Shown piece after piece: positions 28,342 to 37,105 of a stretch of DNA of 64,000 bases; the stretch's first letter is position 1, and every line of letters begins with the position of its first letter. Below the pieces are notes generated by a model. That model saw nothing but the letters and a program-made list of their open reading frames with translations. It was not told the DNA's origin and made no database searches. The DNA is from CAYTAU01 sp964442075 (lineage in GTDB: Bacteria > Bacteroidota > Bacteroidia > Bacteroidales > CAYTAU01). The position numbers and the translations under genes were made by a program. The stretch covers positions 1 through 64,000 of the forward strand of contig CAYTWH010000003.1 in NCBI GenBank assembly GCA_964442075.1, written 5' to 3'.

Positions 28342-29964
28342 TTATTTTGTCTCCAATTTAAAAACTGAAGGACTTATATTAAATCCATCTCTAAAATAAT
28401 ATAAGCCTCCCCAAATATGTTCAACTTTTCTGTAACTTTTTATTTTTTTTCCAAAAATAACCGAAACCTCTGTAACTTGCATATCAAGTTTATCATACTG
28501 ATTTCTTACAACTTCTCTTTCCGGTTCATTTACAGGTCGTTTTCCAATTTGATATTGTGCACGAGCTTTTCTCTTTCGTTCTTCTATAACTGCCCTGTTT
28601 GCTGCTTCACGTTTTATATTTTCTTCTTTTCTTTGTTCTGCAAGTATCTTTTTTTTTCGTAATTCTTCCTCTGCTGCTTCTTTTGCATTTCTCCTTCTGT
28701 CAGTTTCTACTTGAGCCAAAGCTTCACTTTTTCGCCTATCTTCTTCTGCTTTTGATAATCCTTTTTTACGAGCATCCTCCCTTAATTGAGCTTCTGCAAT
28801 TTTTCTTTTGGCTTCTGCTTCTGCATTAGTCTGAGCTATTCTTTTTCGCTCTTCCTCTGCAGCTGTTTTTTCTGCTTCAAGTTTTCTTATCTTTTCTTCA
28901 CTAGCTTTTCGTTCCGCTTCAGCTTCCATATTTCTGTTATTCATTTCTTCCTGTCGAGCCAGATTTCTTGCTTCAAGTTCTGTTTGATTTTGTTCGTTTT
29001 TCTCTGCCTGAATCCTATTTCTTTCTTCAAGTTCAGCTTTTTTTCTCGCATCGCTTTCAGCCTGTAATCGAGCATTTTCTTCTAATCGTTTTCTATCTTC
29101 ATCAGCCCTCGCATTATCAGCTTCCCGCTTTGCTAAATCTCTTGCTTCTGCTTCTGCCTTTCGTTTTTCTTCTGCATCTGCCATTGCTTGTTGACGAGCT
29201 TGTTCTTCTGCTTGCTGTTTTGCTTCTGCTTCTGCTCGTTTTCTTGCACTCTCTTCATCTTTTAATTTGGCTTCTGCTTCTTTTTTTTGTTGAGCTTCCT
29301 GTTGGGCTTTTTCCCTTGCTTCTGCTTCTGCTTTTCTTTTAGCCTCTGCTTCTGCCATTGCTTGTTGGCGAGCTTGTGCCTCTGCTTGCTGTTTAGCTTC
29401 TGATTGTGCTTTTTGTTCTGCTATCAATTCCTTTGCTTCTTCTTCCTCAGCCTTTTTTGTTTCTTCTTCTACTTTAGCTAATTGAGATCTTATAGATTTT
29501 GTATAATCAGTATCATAACCAAAATCATCATAATTCTCATCATATTTTATCAATCCAACGGGTTGATTATATATTATAGTATTAACACCTTCATATTGTT
29601 TAAAAATAGTTATTTCAAAACGGAAATCTTCAAAACCTTCATCAAGTACATCTGTAGGAACATTAGTATTAACTTTTATTTTTTTGGTAACATAACCTTT
29701 TTTAGAAAATGAAAAAATATAGACATGATTATAGTCTAATTCATATTCAAATGACCTTTTTCCTGCAGAAGATTTAAAAGATTGTCCATCTTTGGTAATT
29801 TTTACATTTGTGCCATCATAATTTCCTTTTTCAACTTTAAAGGAACCAAAAACCACAAATTTTGGCTGAGTATTTGCAGTAACTGAAAAAAATAAAATAA
29901 TTATTAAACACATTTGTACAACAAATAATGTTTTATCAAATTTTATTTTTATTTTTGATGACAA
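28342..29964 (-). CDS. secreted coiled-coil protein sharing head and tail with the giant repeat protein
   Basis: About 540 residues. Order: signal peptide, beta-rich head (GSFKVEKGNYDGTNVKITKDG ... YVTKKIKVNTNVP), linker DFGYDTDYTKSIRSQL, an Ala/Glu/Lys/Arg-rich helix of about 300 residues (KAEAEARxxAxxEA pattern, TolA-like), and a short tail HIWGGLYYFRDGFNIS. Head, linker and tail match those of the protein at 15645-20386 (DFDFDPAYTESMRSEI; HDWGGKYYFKNGQSIS), while the middle is unrelated. The frame opens at a TTG at 29991, but that lies inside a -7 promoter box. The TTG at 29964 (SSKIKIKF before the hydrophobic stretch) or the ATG at 29913 is more likely. The probable role is a rod spanning the periplasm; the function is unknown. 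Confidence 0.75.
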   Translation of the reverse strand: MSSKIKIKFDKTLFVVQMCLIIILFFSVTANTQPKFVVFGSFKVEKGNYDGTNVKITKDGQSFKSSAGKRSFEYELDYNHVYIFSFSKKGYVTKKIKVNTNVPTDVLDEGFEDFRFEITIFKQYEGVNTIIYNQPVGLIKYDENYDDFGYDTDYTKSIRSQLAKVEEETKKAEEEEAKELIAEQKAQSEAKQQAEAQARQQAMAEAEAKRKAEAEAREKAQQEAQQKKEAEAKLKDEESARKRAEAEAKQQAEEQARQQAMADAEEKRKAEAEARDLAKREADNARADEDRKRLEENARLQAESDARKKAELEERNRIQAEKNEQNQTELEARNLARQEEMNNRNMEAEAERKASEEKIRKLEAEKTAAEEERKRIAQTNAEAEAKRKIAEAQLREDARKKGLSKAEEDRRKSEALAQVETDRRRNAKEAAEEELRKKKILAEQRKEENIKREAANRAVIEERKRKARAQYQIGKRPVNEPEREVVRNQYDKLDMQVTEVSVIFGKKIKSYRKVEHIWGGLYYFRDGFNISPSVFKLETK

Positions 29965-29988
29965 GTTCAAAATACTACAATTTTTTTT

Positions 29989-29996
29989 CAAAGATA
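29989..29996 (-). promoter_or_regulatory. -7 element that limits the start of the coiled-coil gene
   Basis: TATCTTTG on the minus strand matches TAnnTTTG. Transcription should begin about 7 bases further on, near 29982, which excludes the upstream TTG at 29991 as start codon. Confidence 0.5.
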
Positions 29997-30037
29997 TATT
30001 TATTCTATTGAAATTAGAATTTTATGAATTCAAAATT

Positions 30038-30487
30038 ATGAAAAATATTGTTGCAAAAATCATACTAATTATTATGTTTTTTCCCTTAATATCTATTTCT
30101 CAAAATACTAACATGGATGAAACAATTAATTATTTAAATAAAAAATTTGGTAGGGATTGTTTATTGGATACAAAAAATAAAGACTTAATATTAAAATTTT
30201 ATAAAAATTATTATTTAATTAAAGAAGATAAGGTTAGTTTTTTTGATATTGATACTGCAAAAATATATTACAGCAAAGAAGAAAAAGCTATAATTTTAAA
30301 GTGTTACGGTAATGAGAAACTTGTAATGAGAAAAATATATAAAGCAAATATTAAACGAACATATTCAAGAATAAATATTCAATATGATACAGATAGTACT
30401 TCAACAAGTGGAGTAGTAAATGCGTTTAATCATTTAATAAGACTAGTTCAGGATGAAAATTATAAAAGCGATAAAGCTTTTGAATAA
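30038..30487 (+). CDS. small secreted protein, unknown
   Basis: About 149 residues from the ATG at 30038, which gives a normal signal peptide (MKNIVAKIILIIMFFPLISISQ). An upstream in-frame start at 30008 would add ten polar residues before it. The mature part is Lys/Asp/Tyr-rich, with LILKFYKNYYLIKEDKVSFFDIDTAKIYYS and a final helix. I recognise no family. It is the first of four small same-strand genes for envelope proteins (30038-31757) separated by 17-49 bases, and it is divergent from the coiled-coil gene. Confidence 0.6.
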   Translation: MKNIVAKIILIIMFFPLISISQNTNMDETINYLNKKFGRDCLLDTKNKDLILKFYKNYYLIKEDKVSFFDIDTAKIYYSKEEKAIILKCYGNEKLVMRKIYKANIKRTYSRINIQYDTDSTSTSGVVNAFNHLIRLVQDENYKSDKAFE

Positions 30488-30489
30488 TA

Positions 30490-30522
30490 TTTGCAAAATT
30501 TTATAAAAAATAAGTATATTTA
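30490..30522 (+). promoter_or_regulatory. candidate promoter of the small TPR gene
   Basis: TTTG (30490-30493), 21 bases, then TATATTTA (30515-30522), one mismatch from TAnnTTTG, 15 bases before the start codon. Confidence 0.4.
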
Positions 30523-30536
30523 AATTTTAAAATAAT

Positions 30537-31046
30537 ATGATTATGAAAATTATTTACATTACACTACTAATCTGTTTTTCAATAAGTTCTTTCGGGCAAG
30601 AGGCTGAAGGATTTATTCAAAAAGGTGATATTAAAAGTCAGAATGAGGATTATAAAGGCGCCATAGAAGAATATAATAAAGCTATTGAAAAAGACCCTGA
30701 GATGAAAAATGCTTATCTTCAAAGAGCATTTGCCTATATTTTAATTGAGGATTATAAATCTGCTATAAAAGATTACAGCAAAGTAATAGAGTTTGAAGAC
30801 AATCACTTATGGTCATACATGAGTAGGGGAAGTTCTTACAATAAAATTAAGGAATATCAAAAAGGGCTTAAAGATTTTAATAAAGTTATATCTTTAGACC
30901 CAAATAATCAGGAAGCATATAACAACAGGGGGTGGTCTAAGAAGTTTTTAGGCGACACTAAAGGAGCTTGTGCTGACTGGAAAAAGTCTAAAAAACTTGG
31001 CAATAAAGAAGCTAAAATAATATATAAAAATAATCATTGTAAATAA
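30537..31046 (+). CDS. secreted TPR protein
   Basis: A 169-residue protein with a signal peptide (1-21, ending SSFGQ) and three to four TPR units (about 25-145: KGDIKSQNEDYKGAIEEYNKAIEKDP, AYLQRAFAYI, SYMSRGSSYNKIKEYQKGLKDFNKVISLDP, AYNNRGWSKKFLGDTKGACADW). The C-terminal CADWKKSKKLGNKEA form is typical of short periplasmic TPR proteins of this phylum that act as protein-binding scaffolds. ATG at 30537 and ATG at 30543 are both possible starts. The next gene begins 17 bases downstream. Confidence 0.85.
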   Translation: MIMKIIYITLLICFSISSFGQEAEGFIQKGDIKSQNEDYKGAIEEYNKAIEKDPEMKNAYLQRAFAYILIEDYKSAIKDYSKVIEFEDNHLWSYMSRGSSYNKIKEYQKGLKDFNKVISLDPNNQEAYNNRGWSKKFLGDTKGACADWKKSKKLGNKEAKIIYKNNHCK

Positions 31047-31063
31047 TTTAATATAAAGGTATT

Positions 31064-31459
31064 ATGAAAAAAATATTATATGTAACAATAACAGCTATTT
31101 TACTTATTTCAGTGTATTCTTTTTCACAAAAAACTGACGAAGACATTAACTGGAACGATTGTTTGGAAAAATATAAATCTGAATGGGGCAAACCATGTAA
31201 AGGATGCACATATAATAAAGATATTTATAAAGTATATTTTAGAAATATATGTGATGAAAAAATTGATGTACTTGTAAGTGTTCAGGAACAAGATGGAACA
31301 TGGAAATGTAATTATTTTACAGAATTGGTTCCCAATGATACCATAGAAGCACATGCTTGTAAAGGCTCAGGGAAATTTCTATACTGGGTAAAAAAAGCAG
31401 GTGATACTGAAATTACATTCCCAACTTGCTCTGAAGTAAATGAAACTTATAAAGAGTAA
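31064..31459 (+). CDS. small secreted cysteine-containing protein, unknown
   Basis: A 131-residue protein with a signal peptide (1-22, SVYSFSQ). The mature part has six cysteines, among them a CKGC pair (WGKPCKGCTYN), suggesting disulfides. The fold looks like a compact beta-sandwich (YKVYFRNICDEKIDVLVSVQEQDGTWKCNYFTELVPND). No known family is recognised with confidence. It follows the TPR gene by 17 bases and is probably in the same operon. Confidence 0.65.
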   Translation: MKKILYVTITAILLISVYSFSQKTDEDINWNDCLEKYKSEWGKPCKGCTYNKDIYKVYFRNICDEKIDVLVSVQEQDGTWKCNYFTELVPNDTIEAHACKGSGKFLYWVKKAGDTEITFPTCSEVNETYKE

Positions 31460-31499
31460 AACTTATAAATAGATATTTAATATATTAAATCTAAATATT

Positions 31500-31757
31500 A
31501 TGGAAAGTTTTAATAAAAATTGGTTAATAATTTTACTTGTAGCCATTGTTTTTGGGTTATTAGGTTATTTGCTTGGAAAAACCTCTCATAGCATAAATAC
31601 TTTTCCTCATTTTGACAAACATAAAATGATGATGTTTAGCGATGAAGATGATATTTCTGTAGATGTAGATATTGAAAAAATTATTGATGGAATTGATATT
31701 AAAGGAATTGATAAAGATTCATCAAGAATTGTTGTAATTAAAAAAATTATTAAATAA
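31500..31757 (+). CDS. small single-pass membrane protein, unknown
   Basis: 85 residues: a transmembrane helix with glycine zipper (residues 8-27, IILLVAIVFGLLGYLLG), a His/Met-rich segment (SINTFPHFDKHKMMMF), and an acidic beta-forming tail (DDISVDVDIEKIIDGIDIKGIDKDSS) with a short basic end. The HxxH and MMM pattern could bind metal, but this is only a thought. It is the last of the four-gene group and converges with the propeller phosphatase gene, 14 bases away. Confidence 0.6.
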   Translation: MESFNKNWLIILLVAIVFGLLGYLLGKTSHSINTFPHFDKHKMMMFSDEDDISVDVDIEKIIDGIDIKGIDKDSSRIVVIKKIIK

Positions 31758-31771
31758 AATTCGTGGAACTT

Positions 31772-34700
31772 CTAAACTCTTAAGTTTACTCCTATTACAA
31801 GAATATCATCTACCTGTTCATTCTCGCCTTGCCATTCGGTAATAACTTTACTTATTATTTCTTTTTGTTCAGGCATTGGCTTTTGATGAATTTCTAACAA
31901 CAATTCTTTAAATTTTTTGTATTTAAATTTTTTGTTTTTTGATCCACCAAACTGATCTGCATAACCATCAGAAAACAAATATATTATATCTCCATATATA
32001 ATGTCAATAATATTATTATTAAAATTTGATTTTCTTATGTGAAAACCTATTGGCATTTTATCTGATTTATATTCAATAATCTTACTATCACGAATTAAGT
32101 ACATAGAATTATTTGCTCCTACATATTGCAGTTGTTTTCTATTCCAATCAACAATACATAAAGATATATCCATTCCATCTCTGTTTTCGCCATCCCCACC
32201 CGACTGGTGTAATGAAACAATTACGTTGTCTCGCAATTGATTCAGTAATTCATCAGCCATTATATTAGGATTCATATTAACAATCTCATCTAAAAATGCT
32301 ATACCCAACATACTCATAAATGCACCGGGCACACCATGTCCTGTACAATCTGATGCTGCGAAAAATGTTCTGTTGTTTTTTTGCGACATCCAGTAAAAAT
32401 CACCACTTACAATATCTCTTGGTCTGTAAAAAATAAAAGAAGATGGGAAAATATTTTCAAAATCTTTTATAGCAGGCAATAATGCTTCTTGTATATTTTT
32501 AGCATAATTAATACTATCTGTTATATCTTTATTTTTTTGTTCTACTATTTCTTTTTGCCTAACAACCTCTACTGTTCTTTCAACAACCTTTTCCTCAAGT
32601 ATTCGTTTTTCTCTTTTTAAATTTGCCTCACGACGTTTTATAAACAAATAAATTATCAATAGAATTAATATTGATGAGACTATGTAAAACCAAATAGTTC
32701 TCCAAAAAGGAGGATTGATTGTAAATTTGAATATTGTTGAAGATTCATTCCATATTCCATCATTATTACATGCTTTTACTTTAAAAATATAATCCCCTGG
32801 AGGTAATGCAGGATAATCTGCTTCATCCTTGAATAAAGCCGGAGACCAGTTATCATCCAAGCCTTCCATCATATATTTGTATTTTACTTTTTCAGATATT
32901 GTAAGGCTAAGTCCTATAAAATTAAATGTAAGATGATTTTTATTATATGGTAAAATTAGATTTACAGGTAAGTCTGTTTTACTATCAATTGTATCTGCAT
33001 ATTTACCCCAATCAATATCATTAAAGTCTAATTTAATATTTGTAATAAATGTATTTGGAGGTATGCTATTAAAATTATCTATTTTAGGATCATAAATTGT
33101 AATTCCTGAAACAGTTCCAAACCATAATCTTCCATCCTTACTTTTCATAAAAGCATTTCTGTTACATTCCAAACCAATAAAGCCTTCAAGCTCCCCGAAA
33201 TGCTTAATAGACAAACTGTCCTTTTTATTATATAATAATGTATTTAATATATCTAATCCTTTGTTAGTGCCAATATATAATTTATTGTTATCGTAACCCA
33301 AGAGATATATATTATTTGATGATAAACCATTTTCTTTACTTATATTGTTAAAATTAATTCCATCAAATCTGTAAATCCCTCTTTTTGTAGCAAGCCAATA
33401 GTATTTTTCTCTATCTTGAACTATTGTATTTACGATATCATTAATAAATCCTTCTCGCTTACCATAATGGTTTACTTTATAACCATTATATTTATAAATT
33501 CCATTAGCTGATGCAAACCATATATTTTTTGTTATATCTTCAAAAATATTTAACACTTTTTCCTTTTTTAAAATTTCATGCTCATTATTAAAATTATGAA
33601 ATGTGCTGTCATAATATTGTGTTATTCCGTTGTCTGTTCCTATCCAAATAATTCCTTTGCTATCTAAATAAATAGTGTTTATTATTTTACTTGTTATATT
33701 AACATTATAATTAAATAGTTTCGTTGTAGAATCGTTAGTGTAATTTGTAAATATTTTAGTTTTTGGATTAAAAACACTAATTCCACCCCAAGTTGCAAAC
33801 CAAATGTTAGAATCTGCATTTTCAATTATGGAAAAAACACTACTATGAGGTAATGTATTAATTGAATCTTGTATATGCGGATAGTTTTTAAATTTAGATG
33901 AATTAGTTGATGAGTTAATTTTCATTAGAGAAGCACCATCGGCAGTTGCACCTACCCAATAATCCCCTGTTGAAATTTCTGTCATTGCAAAAACATTATT
34001 ATGATGAAGGTTAAATGACTCATCATAATTAATAAATTTATTTTCCGGATATTTTATTAATCCTTTTTCAGTACCAAGCCATAAATTGCCTTCAAAATCC
34101 TTTATTACTTTTCTGATTTTTGTCTTTATAAAAAGATTGTCTTTAATTTTTTTTGTACCATCATAAGTTACAACCCAGCCATTATATTGTACAAATAGCA
34201 TTGTTCCATCATCAAACTTTAAAGAACTCATATAAGTTCTTCCCGGATCGGCTTCAAACACCTTGTTTCTTGTTATATAATTTAAACCATTTGATGTTAA
34301 AATCCATAAGCGATTATCAGAATCTTTATTAAGATTCCAAATCTGATTATGAAATAATCCATCTTCGACAGTATATTCCACAAATTTTTCTCCTACTAAT
34401 CCTATCACACCCTTATTTCCTGTTCCAAACCATAATTCGTTTTCATCGGTTTCTAAAATTGAATATACTGTAGTATTATTTAAATTATCATTCCCGTCAA
34501 GTAATTTAATGGAATCCTTGTTTAGAATTGCAACACCTTTATATGTACCAATTACTAAATCTCCATTTTTTCTAAATAGTAATGAGTAAACATATTTATG
34601 TGGTAACCCATTGTCTTCTGTATAGTTTGTGAATTCTTTTCCATCATACTTACTTACTCCCTGATCGGTCCCGAACCAAATATTTCCTTTTTTATCCGAT

Positions 34701-34963
34701 ATAATTGAAAATACAATATTACCCGCCAGACCGTCTTCAGAAGTAATGTTTCTAAAAGTTTTTCCATCAAAAATGTTTACACCACCACCATTAGTTCCAA
34801 TCCATAAATAACCCTTATCATCTTGCATTAACGAAATTACTTGTGTTTGAGAAAGACCATCTTTAACTGTATATAATTTATGATAATATGTTTGACTTAA
34901 TAATAGGTAAGATGTAAAAATTAAAATAAATAATAAAAATGATATTTTATAAAATCCTCTCAT
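31772..34963 (-). CDS. propeller sensor fused to a SpoIIE-type PP2C phosphatase
   Basis: A 1063-residue membrane signalling protein. A signal peptide (1-23) precedes two-component-regulator-type beta-propeller repeats (about 30-680, repeated 'DxxGxLWIGT-xGGxxxF/YDG'). A Y_Y_Y domain (about 690-750, YKYMMEGLDDNWSP) follows, then one transmembrane helix (757-776), a coiled coil with SINYAKNIQEALLP (about 780-830), and a SpoIIE PP2C-like phosphatase (about 845-1063) with DFYWM, SDCTGHGVPGAFMSM, GANNSMYLI, PIGFH and LFSDGYADQFGG. The metal-binding aspartates are present. The input module resembles that of hybrid HTCS kinases, but the output is a Ser/Thr phosphatase that probably acts on an anti-anti-sigma-like partner. 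No partner gene is nearby. Confidence 0.93.
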   Translation of the reverse strand: MRGFYKISFLLFILIFTSYLLLSQTYYHKLYTVKDGLSQTQVISLMQDDKGYLWIGTNGGGVNIFDGKTFRNITSEDGLAGNIVFSIISDKKGNIWFGTDQGVSKYDGKEFTNYTEDNGLPHKYVYSLLFRKNGDLVIGTYKGVAILNKDSIKLLDGNDNLNNTTVYSILETDENELWFGTGNKGVIGLVGEKFVEYTVEDGLFHNQIWNLNKDSDNRLWILTSNGLNYITRNKVFEADPGRTYMSSLKFDDGTMLFVQYNGWVVTYDGTKKIKDNLFIKTKIRKVIKDFEGNLWLGTEKGLIKYPENKFINYDESFNLHHNNVFAMTEISTGDYWVGATADGASLMKINSSTNSSKFKNYPHIQDSINTLPHSSVFSIIENADSNIWFATWGGISVFNPKTKIFTNYTNDSTTKLFNYNVNITSKIINTIYLDSKGIIWIGTDNGITQYYDSTFHNFNNEHEILKKEKVLNIFEDITKNIWFASANGIYKYNGYKVNHYGKREGFINDIVNTIVQDREKYYWLATKRGIYRFDGINFNNISKENGLSSNNIYLLGYDNNKLYIGTNKGLDILNTLLYNKKDSLSIKHFGELEGFIGLECNRNAFMKSKDGRLWFGTVSGITIYDPKIDNFNSIPPNTFITNIKLDFNDIDWGKYADTIDSKTDLPVNLILPYNKNHLTFNFIGLSLTISEKVKYKYMMEGLDDNWSPALFKDEADYPALPPGDYIFKVKACNNDGIWNESSTIFKFTINPPFWRTIWFYIVSSILILLIIYLFIKRREANLKREKRILEEKVVERTVEVVRQKEIVEQKNKDITDSINYAKNIQEALLPAIKDFENIFPSSFIFYRPRDIVSGDFYWMSQKNNRTFFAASDCTGHGVPGAFMSMLGIAFLDEIVNMNPNIMADELLNQLRDNVIVSLHQSGGDGENRDGMDISLCIVDWNRKQLQYVGANNSMYLIRDSKIIEYKSDKMPIGFHIRKSNFNNNIIDIIYGDIIYLFSDGYADQFGGSKNKKFKYKKFKELLLEIHQKPMPEQKEIISKVITEWQGENEQVDDILVIGVNLRV

Positions 34964-35040
34964 TTACCACTGTTGTGATTTTCTTATTTTTGCTAAAAAT
35001 AATATTAGATTTTAAATAATACAAATAATTAAAATCTTTC

Positions 35041-36993
35041 TTACTTTTTATTATTCCGGTTTAGCTTATTTTGAATTCTTTGAGCTTTATTATAATAATA
35101 ATCTGCATTTAACATATCTCCGAAATTTTTATAATAATTTCCAATATTAAGATACATATAATAATTATCCGGATTTTGTTCTATTGCAATTTTCCAATAT
35201 TTAATTGCTTTTTCAAAATCTGATTTAAAATAAAAATAATTTCCTACATTTATAAATGGGATCTCTGATCGGGAATCAGCTTTCAAAATTCTTCTATTTA
35301 GTTCTATTGCTCTTTTATAATCCCCAATTTTATTGCTCCAATTTGCAAGTTTTGAAAGTGCTTCAATATATTTAGGCTCTATTTCAATTGCTTTTTCATA
35401 ATATTCAACAGCTCTTTCATATTCTTTTTTCATTTCATAAGTAAAACCAAGTTGGTAATATGCACCCGAATAATCCGGATTTAATTCTATGGCTTTTTCA
35501 AAATATGGAATTGCTTTATCGTATTGCTTATAAACCACCGATTGAATAAAACCTAAATTATTCCAAACTCTAAAAAAATCGGGGTATAATTCCAAACATT
35601 TGGAATAATGCTTATTTATCGTTTCAATATTTTTTTTAATATTTTCAGGATTTTCCAGTTGAAATAATAGTTTTGTAGCATACATTTCATTTGCTACAAA
35701 AGAATTTTCCAAATACTCAATATCATGCTCTACAAGAGTAATAGTATTATACCAATTATTATTTCTGTCAATAGTTTTAACTGTATATGGTATTAATATA
35801 AGAATTACTACCACTATAACTTTATTAATATTTTTGCGATTTAACGATGTTTTATTAAAATCTATTTTCAATATTTTGAAGATTAAATAAACAATTAAAA
35901 TAATAAAACCAAGTGATGCAATGTATGTGAGACGTTCAGCTATTATTCCGTTTACCTGAACTAAAATATTTGCAAACATTGAGATAGATATCAAATAAAA
36001 AAATATAGAAAAAGAAAGCGTGGTTTTCTTTTTCAAGCCTTTAATTCCAATTATTAATAAAAAAACATGAACTATAATTGATATAATCACCCATATATTT
36101 AAAAATCCAACAACAGGTATCATATTATAACCATAATAAAATCTTAAAGGATGTGGAAAAATCAATAGTTTAATATAATATCCTAATGAATATAAAGCTG
36201 TAGGTATTTTATTTAAAAATCCATCTACTTCAAATAAGGGATTTTCTATCATAAGAACAGGCTTATTTGCTGGTAATGCAATGTTTATGAATTTTCTGAC
36301 AGCAAATATCAATATAAAAAGACCAACAAAATAAATGATTGATCTACTTACTTTTAAATTTGTGAAATAATATAATATCAAAGGTATTAATGCTGCAAAA
36401 ACTAATGCGCTTTCCTTAGATAAATAGGCAAATACCATGAAAAATATGCAAAGAATTAAATTAAGTATTTTCTTATTATTAGTAAATTTTAATATAAAAA
36501 GGACAGATATTATACCTGCTAAAAAACTTAAAATTTCTTCACGATTTTTAAGACTGGCAACTACTTCTGTATGTAATGGGTGAGATAAAAATAGCAAAAC
36601 AACAAAAAACGAAAATAAAACATTATAGTTTTTAAACATTTGCTTTAAAACAATAAATAGTATTATACCTGTTAAAGCATATAATAATAAATTGATTAAA
36701 TGACCAACAAAAGGATTTTTGCCGAATATTTCATATTCAATAGCAAACATAGCCTTTGCTATGGGACGATAACCATAATTGTAATCTCTTGCTTCCTTAT
36801 ATGAGGTGGTAAATATTTCGGGAATAGCACTAATGCCTTTTTCAACCAAAACATTGTCTTCAACTACTAGATTATCATCAATATTGTATTTATTATTAAG
36901 AGTATTTCCGTATAAAATAAAAGTAAATGCAACTATAATTAAATAGTATGCAAAGTTTTTATCTGACAATAATTTATTTATAATACTCAACAT
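35041..36993 (-). CDS. TMTC-like multi-pass membrane protein with TPRs
   Basis: 650 residues. About 10-12 transmembrane helices fill residues 12-400, and TPR units (about 455-640) follow. The first loop contains the acidic pair D39-D40 (YNIDDNLVV) and the membrane part has HPLHTEVVASLKNREEIL (138-155). Both are features shared with the TMTC/O-mannosyltransferase-like GT-C membrane family. GT-C enzymes transfer sugars from lipid carriers to proteins or glycans at the outer side of the inner membrane. Bacteroidota TMTC-like proteins are largely uncharacterised, so glycosyl transfer is inference. The gene starts 47 bases before the next same-strand gene's stop and is divergent from yqgE. Confidence 0.8.
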   Translation of the reverse strand: MLSIINKLLSDKNFAYYLIIVAFTFILYGNTLNNKYNIDDNLVVEDNVLVEKGISAIPEIFTTSYKEARDYNYGYRPIAKAMFAIEYEIFGKNPFVGHLINLLLYALTGIILFIVLKQMFKNYNVLFSFFVVLLFLSHPLHTEVVASLKNREEILSFLAGIISVLFILKFTNNKKILNLILCIFFMVFAYLSKESALVFAALIPLILYYFTNLKVSRSIIYFVGLFILIFAVRKFINIALPANKPVLMIENPLFEVDGFLNKIPTALYSLGYYIKLLIFPHPLRFYYGYNMIPVVGFLNIWVIISIIVHVFLLIIGIKGLKKKTTLSFSIFFYLISISMFANILVQVNGIIAERLTYIASLGFIILIVYLIFKILKIDFNKTSLNRKNINKVIVVVILILIPYTVKTIDRNNNWYNTITLVEHDIEYLENSFVANEMYATKLLFQLENPENIKKNIETINKHYSKCLELYPDFFRVWNNLGFIQSVVYKQYDKAIPYFEKAIELNPDYSGAYYQLGFTYEMKKEYERAVEYYEKAIEIEPKYIEALSKLANWSNKIGDYKRAIELNRRILKADSRSEIPFINVGNYFYFKSDFEKAIKYWKIAIEQNPDNYYMYLNIGNYYKNFGDMLNADYYYNKAQRIQNKLNRNNKK

Positions 36994-37070
36994 TACAATT
37001 ATGACTTATTATGTTTCAAAGATAAGTAAAAATATAAAAAGTTATACTTATAAAGTTTTTTGGATTTATG

Positions 37071-37100
37071 TTGCAATAAAACATTTTTTTAGTATTTTTG
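37071..37100 (+). promoter_or_regulatory. near-consensus promoter placing the yqgE start at 37106
   Basis: GTTG with TTG at 37071-37073, 19 bases, then TATTTTTG (37093-37100). The ATG at 37106 lies 5 bases after the -7 box, so the mRNA would be leaderless or nearly so, and the upstream ATG at 37001 would not be transcribed from it. Confidence 0.6.
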
Positions 37101-37105
37101 AAATT

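Noticed and set aside
28417..29342. Plus-strand ORFs rich in Leu/Phe
   Set aside because: They are antisense shadows of the Ala/Glu/Lys coiled-coil gene; poly-Leu/Phe composition is the mirror of its codons.
31772..34963. Hybrid two-component kinase (HTCS)
   Set aside because: The propeller and Y_Y_Y suggested HTCS, but the C-terminus has PP2C motifs and no HisKA, HATPase or receiver domain.
35041..36993. Polymerase-type O-antigen ligase
   Set aside because: The IDDN loop and the HPLHTE block with C-terminal TPRs fit TMTC-like proteins better; Wzy-type O-antigen ligase motifs were not seen.
37001..37105. N-terminal extension of YqgE
   Set aside because: The extension is unlike the family and lies upstream of the predicted start of transcription.
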